Positions 33,416 through 42,600 of a DNA stretch of 49,081 nt are shown here, one piece after another (position 1 is the stretch's first letter; each line of letters opens with the position of its first letter). The DNA lies in NCBI GenBank assembly GCA_009778325.1, contig WRJZ01000035.1:1-49081 (forward strand), read 5' to 3'. The position numbers and the translations under genes are program-made. The DNA is from Candidatus Endomicrobium neocapritermitis. GTDB lineage: Bacteria; Elusimicrobiota; Endomicrobiia; Endomicrobiales; Endomicrobiaceae. The notes beneath the pieces were generated by a model, which was given only the letters and a program-made list of their open reading frames with translations, was not told where the DNA came from and ran no database searches.

Positions 33416-33608
33416 AGAAGCCGTTTGCGAGATAATTCCTTTTTATTGCGGCGAATTAGACGAAGGCAGAGAGAAAGAATATAAAAGACATACCGCAATC
33501 TGTAAAGACTGCGCCAGATTTTCTTTTAAAATAAGAAAAGCCGTTAAATATTTGAAAGAAAATAAACCCGTGAATTTGCGGATTGATTTATCTTTTGAAA
33601 TAAAATGA
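33405..33608 (+). CDS. Small soluble zinc-binding anti-sigma-like protein
   Basis: A 67-residue protein carrying the ZAS signature HX3CX2C (HTAICKDC, residues ~27-34), preceded by Cys15 and the PFYCGELDEG helix typical of zf-HC2 anti-sigma domains. There is no transmembrane segment or C-terminal sensor domain, so it would be a free cytosolic inhibitor, like RsrA-type ZAS proteins but smaller. The ATG at 33405 overlaps the sigma-like gene end. An octamer repeat element follows the stop. Confidence 0.72.
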   Translation: MKCKEAVCEIIPFYCGELDEGREKEYKRHTAICKDCARFSFKIRKAVKYLKENKPVNLRIDLSFEIK

Positions 33609-33717
33609 AAACAGCGGAAGCTCAGAAGTTCGGAAGCTCAGCAGCTCAGCAACGGCAAAAACAAAGGCAAAACGACCAGAGCTTCTCCGGGCTTCTGAGC
33701 TGCCGAGCTGCCAATCT
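33606..33717. repeat. Octamer-repeat element (GAAGCTCA family) after the anti-sigma gene
   Basis: GGAAGCTCAGAAGTTCGGAA and further octamers, then the core CAACGGCAAAAACAAAGGCA followed by AAACGACC, then the inverse arm (GGGCTTCTGAGCTGCCGAGC). It shares core and arms with 21230-21328 in opposite orientation. It ends just before the cysteine desulfurase ribosome site. Confidence 0.8.
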
Positions 33718-33735
33718 TCTAAAAGGATGACGGAA

Positions 33736-34926
33736 ATGGAAAAGAAAAAAATTTATCTGGATAACAGCGCGACAACGCAGGCTGCTCCCGAAGCCGTAAA
33801 AGAAATGATTCCTTATTTTTCGGATATATACGGAAACGCGTCGAGTTTTCATTTTTTCGGCAGGGAAGCAAAAAAGGCTCTTGATGAAGCCAGAGCAAAA
33901 ACAGCCTCTCTTTTGAACGCCGCACCCGAAGAAATTATTTTTACCGGATGCGGGACTGAAGCGGACAACATTGCCATATTCGGCGTTCTTAATGCTTACG
34001 GTAAAAAAGGTCATGTGATAACCAGTAAAATCGAACATCACGCGGTGCTTTATTCATGCAGGCATCTTGCCCAATCGGGTTATGAAGTGACGTTTCTTGA
34101 TGTTGACGGCAGCGGAGCGGTTTCGGTTGACGCTTTAAAAAAAGCCGTCAGGGAAGACACTCTTCTTGTAAGCATAATGCATGCCAATAATGAAGTCGGC
34201 ACAATCCAGCCGATAGAAGAAATTGCCGCGGTTTTAAAAGAAATCAACAAAGACAGGAAAGACAAAATATACTTTCATACCGACGCTGTTCAGACTGTCG
34301 GCAAAGTTAAAATTGACGTTAAAAGACTCGGCGTTGATTTGCTCGCGATATCCGCTCATAAATTTCACGGACCTAAAGGCATAGGGGTTTTATATGTAAA
34401 AAAAGGCACGGGCATATCCCCTGTTATGTTCGGCGGTCATCATGAAAACGGCCTGCGCCCGGGAACCGAAAATGTCGCTTTTGCGAAAGGGCTTGCCAAA
34501 GCTTTGGAGTTTTCCGTAGCTGAAATGGACGAACACGATAAGCATATATTAAGCTTGAGGGAAAAACTTAAAAAAGGCATTTTGGAAAAAATTCCCGAAG
34601 TTATAATAAACGGCAGCAATGAAAAAGCCGTGTCCGGAATTTTAAATGTCAGCTTTAAATATATAGAGGGCGAGTCTTTGCTTGCAATGTTAGACATGAA
34701 CGGCATAGCCGCTTCAACGGGCTCGGCCTGCGCGTCAGGTTCATCCGAACCTTCGCATGTTTTATCCGCAATGTGCGTTGACCCGATAAGCGCGCAGGGA
34801 GCGATAAGGTTTTCTTTCGGTTATACAAATACGCATGATGAAGTTGATTATGTTTTGGAAGTTTTGCCTGGCATAGTGGGAAAACTCAGAAATATGTCGC
34901 CGGTATGGCAGTCAAAAAGACAGTGA
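33736..34926 (+). CDS. Cysteine desulfurase (NifS/IscS family)
   Basis: PLP enzyme that takes sulfur from cysteine as a persulfide. The protein is ~396 residues. Signatures: YLDNSATTQAAPEAV at the N-terminus, SKIEHHAV with the PLP-stacking His, DAVQTVGK, the PLP Lys in SAHKFHGPKGIG, and the active Cys in STGSACASGSSEPSHVL. The ATG at 33736 has AAGG 9 bases upstream; ATG at 33727 would abut that site. It is followed by mnmA, suggesting it supplies sulfur for 2-thiouridine in tRNA. No iscU is nearby. The final KRQ and TGA stop run into a TAGTGAG repeat. Confidence 0.94.
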   Translation: MEKKKIYLDNSATTQAAPEAVKEMIPYFSDIYGNASSFHFFGREAKKALDEARAKTASLLNAAPEEIIFTGCGTEADNIAIFGVLNAYGKKGHVITSKIEHHAVLYSCRHLAQSGYEVTFLDVDGSGAVSVDALKKAVREDTLLVSIMHANNEVGTIQPIEEIAAVLKEINKDRKDKIYFHTDAVQTVGKVKIDVKRLGVDLLAISAHKFHGPKGIGVLYVKKGTGISPVMFGGHHENGLRPGTENVAFAKGLAKALEFSVAEMDEHDKHILSLREKLKKGILEKIPEVIINGSNEKAVSGILNVSFKYIEGESLLAMLDMNGIAASTGSACASGSSEPSHVLSAMCVDPISAQGAIRFSFGYTNTHDEVDYVLEVLPGIVGKLRNMSPVWQSKRQ

Positions 34927-35039
34927 ATAGTGAGTAGTTAGTAGTGAGTAATTGTTGTTCAGGGCTTTGCCCTGCTTATAAATAGGTGCGCAAAGCGCAC
35001 TCCAAAACTACTAACTATTCACTATTTACTGTCGTTAAA
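34921..35039. repeat. Gene-end element, TAGTGAG family with central hairpins
   Basis: Left arm AGTGAATAGTGAGTAGTTAG, overlapping the desulfurase stop. Centre: CAGGGC-TTT-GCCCTG and GTGCGC-AAA-GCGCAC hairpins. Right arm CTACTAACTATTCACTATTT. It shares a GTGCGC hairpin and arms with 14405-14498. Confidence 0.82.
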
Positions 35040-35047
35040 AGGTTAAT

Positions 35048-36058
35048 ATGGAAAAAATTTTAGTAGGCATGTCCGGCGGCGTTGATTCCTCGGTGAGCGC
35101 GTATTTACTGAAAAAACAGGGATATGATGTTTCCGGCGCGACGCTTGTTCTTCACGACTGCGTAAAGACGGAAGCTGAAGACGCTAAAAAAATATGCGAT
35201 ATGCTCGGGATAAATCATTTTGTCTTTGAGTTTAAACAAAAGTTTGAAGAAGTCGTAATAAAAAATTTTATTGAAAGCTATATTTCCGCCAAAACGCCCA
35301 ACCCGTGCATTATCTGTAATGAAAATATAAAATTCGGAGTTCTTCTCGATAAGGCCAAAGAGTCGGGCTTTGATAAAATTGCCATGGGACACTATGCAAA
35401 GATTGAGTCTGAAAACGGCATTTTTAAATTGAAGAAAGGAAAAGACGTTCAAAAAGATCAGTCTTATGTTCTTTACAGACTCGGGCAGGAGCAGCTCTCG
35501 CATGTTTTATTTCCGCTTGGCGGTTTAACCAAACAAGAAGTCCGCTCAATTGCGTCGGAAGCTTTGCTTCCCTCTGCCGAAAGAGAAGAAAGCCAGGAAA
35601 ATTGTTTTATTGAAGGCTCATACACAGATTTTCTTTTAAATAATCTCGAGCCTTCAAAAGTACGCCCGGGAGATATTTATGATACGCAGGGCAGGAAGCT
35701 CGGCAGGCACAAAGGGTTGATTTATTACACAATCGGCCAGCGAAGCGGGCTCGGAATTACAACCGAAAAACCCGTTTACGTAATAAAAATTGATATTTTG
35801 CATAATGCCTTAATAGTGGGACCAAAAGAAGAAATATATTCAAAAGAGATGGAAGTTGACGATATAAAATTTACTTCGCAAGAAGCCGCGTATCCGTTTG
35901 AAGCGGAAGTGAAAATACGCCGCATGCACAAACCGGCAAAAGCCGTTGTGTATGAAGATAAAGTTATTTTTGAAGAGCCCCAGGCTTCCATAACGCCGGG
36001 ACAGTCAGCAGTGTTTTATAAAGGCGATACGGTTATCGGCGGCGGGTTTATCAAATAA
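35048..36058 (+). CDS. mnmA: tRNA-specific 2-thiouridylase MnmA
   Basis: Adenylates and thiolates U34 of Lys, Glu and Gln tRNAs. The 336-residue protein has the PP-loop GMSGGVDSSVSAYLL, the first catalytic Cys in NPCIICNENIKFG, MGHYAKIE, the KDQSYVLYRL motif and the second catalytic Cys in ESQENCFIEG, then the C-terminal barrel (PGDIYDTQGRKLGRHKGL). AGG lies just upstream of the ATG. It follows the cysteine desulfurase gene, its likely sulfur donor. An octamer element begins right after the stop. Confidence 0.96.
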   Translation: MEKILVGMSGGVDSSVSAYLLKKQGYDVSGATLVLHDCVKTEAEDAKKICDMLGINHFVFEFKQKFEEVVIKNFIESYISAKTPNPCIICNENIKFGVLLDKAKESGFDKIAMGHYAKIESENGIFKLKKGKDVQKDQSYVLYRLGQEQLSHVLFPLGGLTKQEVRSIASEALLPSAEREESQENCFIEGSYTDFLLNNLEPSKVRPGDIYDTQGRKLGRHKGLIYYTIGQRSGLGITTEKPVYVIKIDILHNALIVGPKEEIYSKEMEVDDIKFTSQEAAYPFEAEVKIRRMHKPAKAVVYEDKVIFEEPQASITPGQSAVFYKGDTVIGGGFIK

Positions 36059-36059
36059 A

Positions 36060-36169
36060 GTGAAGCAGAAGTTCAGCAACTCAGAAGTTCGGAAGCTCGG
36101 TAACGGCAACAACAAATCTTTTGTCTTTGCTGAACTGCCGAGCTTCCGACCTTCCGAGCTGCTGCCGTT
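36060..36169. repeat. Octamer-repeat element after mnmA
   Basis: GCAGAAGTTCAGCAACTCAG and more octamers, a core with TAACGGCAACAACAAA and its partial inverse TTTTGTCTTTG, then the inverse arm of GAGCTTCC/GACCTTCC units. Begins 2 bases after the mnmA stop. Confidence 0.8.
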
Positions 36170-36173
36170 TAAT

Positions 36174-36202
36174 TTGCTAATATTTTTTAAAACAAGTATA
36201 AT
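36174..36202 (+). promoter_or_regulatory. Sigma70-type promoter for the 48-residue gene
   Basis: TTGCTA (36174-36179), 17-base spacer, perfect TATAAT (36197-36202), ending about 30 bases before the GGGAGG ribosome site. Confidence 0.75.
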
Positions 36203-36237
36203 TACTAAAAATATAAGAAATTGAGGGAGGAAGTATT

Positions 36238-36384
36238 ATGTATATAGATTTTGCGTCAGACTGGCCGGCGTATTTTTTTATGGCCGCATTCTTAGCGTTT
36301 ATTGTTTATGTTATTATTAAAGGACATCCTAAAGTTGAACAAGGCGTAGTTGCCGAAAAAATACAGGAAACTAAAAATAAATAA
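36238..36384 (+). CDS. 48-residue single-pass membrane protein, unrecognised
   Basis: ATG with a strong GGGAGG ribosome site 7 bases upstream. The product starts MYIDFASDWP, has a hydrophobic helix (about residues 11-27, AYFFMAAFLAFIVYVII), then a charged tail ending ETKNK. It is flanked by its own promoter and a strong terminator, so it is a monocistronic gene. I do not recognise the family. Small respiratory-complex subunits such as CcoQ have a similar size and layout, but nothing supports a specific name. Confidence 0.75.
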   Translation: MYIDFASDWPAYFFMAAFLAFIVYVIIKGHPKVEQGVVAEKIQETKNK

Positions 36385-36400
36385 TATTTAAAAAAATTTA

Positions 36401-36439
36401 AAGCTCTGAGGCTTATTATACTGCCTCAGGGCTTTTTTT
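36401..36439 (+). terminator. Intrinsic terminator after the 48-residue gene
   Basis: A 12-bp stem (AAGCTCTGAGGC with GCCTCAGGGCTT, one T-G pair), 10-base loop and seven T's, 16 bases after the stop. Confidence 0.9.
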
Positions 36440-36504
36440 ATTTCCGGGTTACAAAAAAGGAACTCAATTGAAAAAATATTGAAAAATATTTGAAAAAAAT
36501 TTAC

Positions 36505-36533
36505 TTGTAAAAATAAAAAGAAATTGGCATAAT
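36505..36533 (+). promoter_or_regulatory. Sigma70-type promoter for the giant Pmp-like gene
   Basis: TTGTAA (36505-36510), 17-base spacer, CATAAT (36528-36533), in a very AT-rich stretch. Predicted leader about 65 nt before the ATG at 36606. Confidence 0.7.
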
Positions 36534-36605
36534 CTAATTATTATTTAAATAAGATATTTTTATAGTAATATAATTTATATATATTTAAAGAATAACGGGA
36601 GGCAT

Positions 36606-39600
36606 ATGATTTGCAAATCTGTGTCGAAAAAGTGTAAAGCCAACAGAAATTTTCTCATTTTTATTTTTTGTTTTTTATTGTTGACATTTTTAAACACCGA
36701 CCTTTTTTCCGCAGATCAGAACATACCAAACGCAGGTTTTGACCAGACAGTACTTCAGAATGATATCGACACTTCTTACAATTCCGGCGACAGGCTTATA
36801 TTCGAGGCAGGAACATTCGATTTCACATCAAACCTAACAATACCCGGCAAATCTTTTACTCTCATGGCAAACGTTTTTGAAAGCGTTATTTTGAACGGCC
36901 AGAACGCATACAGTATTGTTATTTACGAAACTCCGCTGACGATTTTACAAAACCTTATATTTTCAAATTTTAACGGAGCAATAACTTCCACTTCTACTTT
37001 GCTTGACCTTTCGGGCTCGTCAAACGTCATATTTGACCTTAACGACAATACATCCGGTCCTGGCGGGGCATTATATTCCGAGGGCGACATATATCTGACA
37101 AATACTTCGTCGCTAACCTTTTCAACCAATACCGCTTCAACGGACGGAGGAGCGGTTTTCGCCGCTGGAACAATAGATTTTACAAATGCGGATTCTTTGT
37201 CTTTCCTGAATAATACGGCGACAAGCGGCTCTGGCGGAGCCGTTTACGGAACAGTAAATTTTACAAATGCGGATAATATTTCTTTCACCGAAAATACCGC
37301 GGGAACGTCCGGCGGAGCGATTTACGCGCTTTCCGGCTCAACGTTTTCATTCGTAAACGTAAGTTTTACGAGCAACACGGCCTCGTCAAGCGGCTCGGGC
37401 GGAGCAATATATTCCGAATCCGGCATGACGTTTGCAAACACAGGCACCGCTGAATTTAGAGCTAATGAGGCGGGAACGTCCGGCGGAGCGATTTTCGCAA
37501 ACGGAGACATAACTTTTTTAAATACGATTTCATTTTTGAACAACAAGGCTCTTAACGGTTCCGGCGGAGCCGTTTATTCCACTGGAAGCGTGACTTTTCA
37601 AGCGCCCGTTACGTTTTCGGGAAATACTGCGGCAAACGGTTCGGGCGGAGCTGTTTACTCTACAGGTACGGTAAAATTTTATTCAACTGTTAACGCTGCA
37701 AATAATACTTTGTCCGGAGGAGGTTCCGGCGGAGCAATATACGGCATAGTTGATTTTTTAAACGCCCAAGCAGTAACTTTCACGGGCAATTCGGCCGCAG
37801 GCGGGCGGGGCGGAGCGGTTTACGCGCTTGCCGGTTCTTCATTGACTTTTTCCCAAGACGCAACATTTTCAAACAATACCGCGCAGTACGGCGGGGCGAT
37901 ATTTGCTAACGGCGACAATATTTCTTTTACCGGCGCGAACGCGACTTTCAATTATAACACCTCCTCGCTCGGCAACGGAATAATCGACGGTTTTACGAAC
38001 ATATCGTTTGCTCCGGGCATAAACTTAACCGCAATAGGCAATAACGCGGTTAACGGAGGATTTTTATATCTTGTTAACCAGGGGCCTTTTACTTTTAACG
38101 GAACCGTCAATCTGACAAGCAATACGGCAAGCAGCTACGGCGGCGCGTTTTATTTGGACAATACAAACATGACTTTTGCCGGAAATACGACTATAAGCTA
38201 CAACCGGTCATCGTTAGGCAACGGCGGCGCCATATATCTTGCCAACGGTTCAACGCTCGACTTTACCAATACGGCGTATCTTACAGCTTACGGCAACAGG
38301 GCAGAGGGCGGTTCCGGCGGCTTTTTGATTCTTGACAATCATGCGGATTTAATTTTTTATAATACCGCGGACATATCTTACAATTACGCCGCAAATTCTG
38401 GCGGCGCTTTTTATTTAATAAGCACGACTTCGGCTTTTAGCGGAGCCGCTACGATAAATTATAATACGGCTGCAAGCGGTTCGGGCGGCGGCATATTTTT
38501 GGAATGGACCGCTTTTGCGTATTTTTTAAACTCAAATTCTTTAATGGCGATAGGCAATAAGGCCGCGCAAAACGGCGGATTTATGGCGTTAGGCAATCAG
38601 CCGAGTTTATTTTTCGGCGGACCGACGACAATAGGGGACAATACCGCGACAAGCGGCTCCGGCGGCGCAATATATTCAACCGGAACAACAACAATACAAT
38701 TTAATAATGCGGTAAACGTTTACGGAAATACCGCGGGAACGCACGGCGGAGCCATATATTCGTTTAGTTCCGTAGGTTTTGTAAACGGCAATACGATAAA
38801 TTTTACGGGAAACACGGCTACAAGCGGTTCGGGCGGCGCGATATACGCAAACACTATAAATTTAAACGGAATAACAAATGCAGCGTTTAATACAAATACA
38901 GCTGGAGCATCCGGCGGCGCGCTTTACGGGCAAATTGATTTTACGGGTTCCAGTGGATTGACGTTTACGGGAAATACGGCCGGGACATTGGGCGGCGCTG
39001 TTTACGCGGCTGCAGGTTCTACGCTGGCGTTTTTGAACGTGACATTTACAAGCAATACGGCGCAGCAAGGCGGCGCTGTTTACGCTAACGGCGATAATAT
39101 TTCTTTTGACGGCGCAAGCGCGGCTTTTAACTATAACAAATCCACGGCCGGCAACGGAATAATCGCCAACTATGCGTTTTTATCGTTTCTTAACAGCGCC
39201 ATGACTATAACCGCGATAGGCAATCAGGCAAACAACGGCGGATTTTTATATCTTCTCAATCAGGGACCTTTTACTTTTGACGGAACCGTCAATTTATTAA
39301 GCAATACGGCAAGCGGTTACGGCGGCGCGCTTTATTTAGACAACACAAACATTACGTTTACCGGAAATACGACCATAAGCTACAATAGATCCCTGACCGG
39401 CAACAGCGGCGCCATATATCTTGCCGGCGGTTCAACGCTCGACTTTGCCAGTACGTCGTATCTTACCGCTTACGGCAACAGGGCAGAGGCCGGTTCCGGA
39501 GGCTTTTTGCTTCTTGACAGCCACGCGGATTTAATTTTTAACAATCCCATAGACATATCTTACAATTACGCCGCAAATTCGGGCGGCGCTTTTTATTTAA

Positions 39601-42600
39601 TAAGCACGACCTCGGCTTTTAGCGGAGCAACTACAATAAATTACAATACGGCTGCAAGCGGTTCGGGCGGCGGCCTGTTTCTAGAAAGTACCGCTTTTGC
39701 GTATTTTTTAAACTCAAATTCTTTAACGGCAATAGGCAATACGGCCGCACAAAACGGCGGATTTATGTCGTTAGGCAATCAGCCGAACTTAATTTTCGGC
39801 GGACCTGTAACAATAGGAAACAATACGGCGACAAGCGGCTCGGGCGGAGCTATATATTCAACCGGAACAACGGCCATACAATTTAATAATGCGGTAAACG
39901 TTTACGGAAACAGAGCGGAAACGTCCGGCGGAGCCATATATTCGCTGAATTCCGTAGGATTTGTAAACGGCAATACGATAAATTTCACGGGAAACACTGC
40001 GACAAACGGTTTGGGCGGCGCGATATACGCAAACACGATAAATTTAAACGGAATAACGAATGCCGCGTTTAATACAAATACGGCGGGAACGTCCGGCGGC
40101 GCGCTTTACGGGCAAATTGATTTTACGGGTTCCGACGGATTGACGTTTACGGGAAATACAGCCGGAACATCGGGCGGCGCGGTTTACGCGACTGCAGGTT
40201 CTACGCTGACGTTTGTGAACGTGACATTTACAAGCAATACGGCGCAGTCCGGCGGCGCAATATTCGCTAATAACGACAATATAAATTTTACCGGAAATTC
40301 GGCAGAGTTTTACTATAATACGTCTTCTGCCGGAGACGGAGTGGTAACGGGCTTTAATACAATAAATTTTGGAACTACAAGTATAACGGCAATAGGCAAC
40401 CGGGCCGTAAACGGCGGATTTACAGCGTTAAATAATAAAAACAGTATAACTTTCGGCGGCGCTGTAGTCATGGGAACCAATACCGCGACAACCGGCTCTG
40501 GCGGAGCAATATACGCTACGGGAAATACGACCATAACTTTTAGCAATTCGGCGTGGTTTTACGGCAATCAGGCGACATCGGGTTTCGGCGGCGCGATATA
40601 TTCGGCAAGCGATATAGGTTTTGCCGGAAATACAAACAGTATAAACTTTACGGGCAATAGAGCAACATCCGGCGGCGCGATTTATACCTTGGGCAACGTA
40701 AATCTGAACGGCGCTACAAATGTAACTTTTTCAAACAACGCGGCTTCGTCGCAGTCCGGCGGCGCGATAAACGCTGCTGCTACTACCGTCGATTTTACGG
40801 GCGCATCAGGCATTACGTTTACCGGAAATTCCGCATACACTTCGGGCGGAGCAATCAACGCTTCAATAGTTAATTTTACAAACGCCTCGGTTTCGTTCAA
40901 CTCAAATTTTGCGACAAGCGGTTCCGGCGGAGCAATCAACGCCGCTACAATTAATTTTACAAACGCTTCGGTTTCATTCAATTCAAATTACTCGACAAGC
41001 GGTTCGGGCGGCGCGATAAACGTCACAAGCCTGCTGGATTTTACAAATGTCCAAAACACGTCTTTTTACAATAATACCGCAATGAGCGGCTCCGGCGGCG
41101 CGATAAATGCCGCGGGAGCGACTGTTAATTTTGCAAACGCTCTTTCATTTACAAATAACAGAGCGTATACCGGCGGAGCGATTTATTCGGGAAACAGCGG
41201 CACTTTATCTTTTGCGCCGGGAAGCTCTCTTACGTTTACCGGCAACACCGCGACCAACGAAGGCGGAGCGATATGGTTAAATAACGGCAATACGACTACC
41301 GATTTTACGAACGCGTATATATCGGCGCAAAACAACCGTTCAAACAATTCCGGCGGATTTATGCAAGCGTATAATTCACTTGTTATATTCAGAGACGTAA
41401 ATTTTTCCGGAAATAATGCAGTTCTCGGAGGAACTTTCTCCGGAAGCAATGCGGGCTTTAGATTTACCGCAACTACAACGACATTCGCAAGCGGATTTGC
41501 CGATACCAGCGGCGGCGGATTGTATTTAGTAAGCGGCTCAACGGCGGATTTTACGGCTACGGGTCTTACGGCAACGGGTATTTATGCCGGCGCTTCTGGC
41601 GGTTTCGCGTATCTTGACAGTTCAAACATAATGCTCGGCAGCGCTACAATATCCGGCGGCAGCGCGGGAGTTTCCGGCGGCGCGATATACGCTCAAAACG
41701 GTTCCACGATAACGTTAACTTCAAACGAAGCGGTATTTTCAGCCAATGCGGCTGCCGCGGGCGGCGCGATATACGCAAACAATTCTTTTTTTAATCTTGC
41801 GTCCGGAAGCACGCTTACGTTTACGGGAAATACGGCGACGAGTTCCGGCGGCGCGATGTATATAACCGGCGTACAAGGGCAGGATTTCAGAAACGACTAT
41901 ATTAACGCAAGCGGCAACAGCGCGTATGCCGGCGGATTTATGTATGCCGACAGCGCGGGTACTTTAATATTTAATACTGTTAATTTTACAAATAACACCG
42001 CGTCTTACGGCGGAATAATTTATTCAAGCAATACTACGTCTTCGTTTACCGCGACAAATACGGCATTATCAAACAGCAGCGCGTCGGTAGCCGGCGGGGC
42101 GTTATATTTAACGAATAACTCTGTAGCCGATTTCAGCGGAACATATTTGAATGTAGCCGGAAACAGCGTTTCGGGACCAGGCGTTATCGGCGGCGGCTTT
42201 GCATATCTGAGCAACTCTCAGATTATATTACACGCGGCGTCCGTTATAAGCAATAACAGCGCGGGCTCAGGCACCGGCGGCGCCATATACGCGTCAAGCG
42301 GCTCGCTAATATCGTTAACGTCTTTAAACACGAATTTTTCGACAAATACCGCGGCTTTAGGCGGAGCGATGTATGTAAATAATTCTACATTCAGCTTTGC
42401 TTTAGGAAGCACGGCTGAGTTTTACGGCAATCAGGCGGCAACATCCGGCGGCGCCATATATCTGGCAAACAACGGGACAGTGGATTTCAGCAACACGTAT
42501 ATAAGAGGCGTCGGAAATATTGCGGGTTATGCCGGCGGATTTTTGTATTCGGACACTGCGCAGCAAATAATATTCGGCGAAGTAAGTTTTGCGAGCAATA

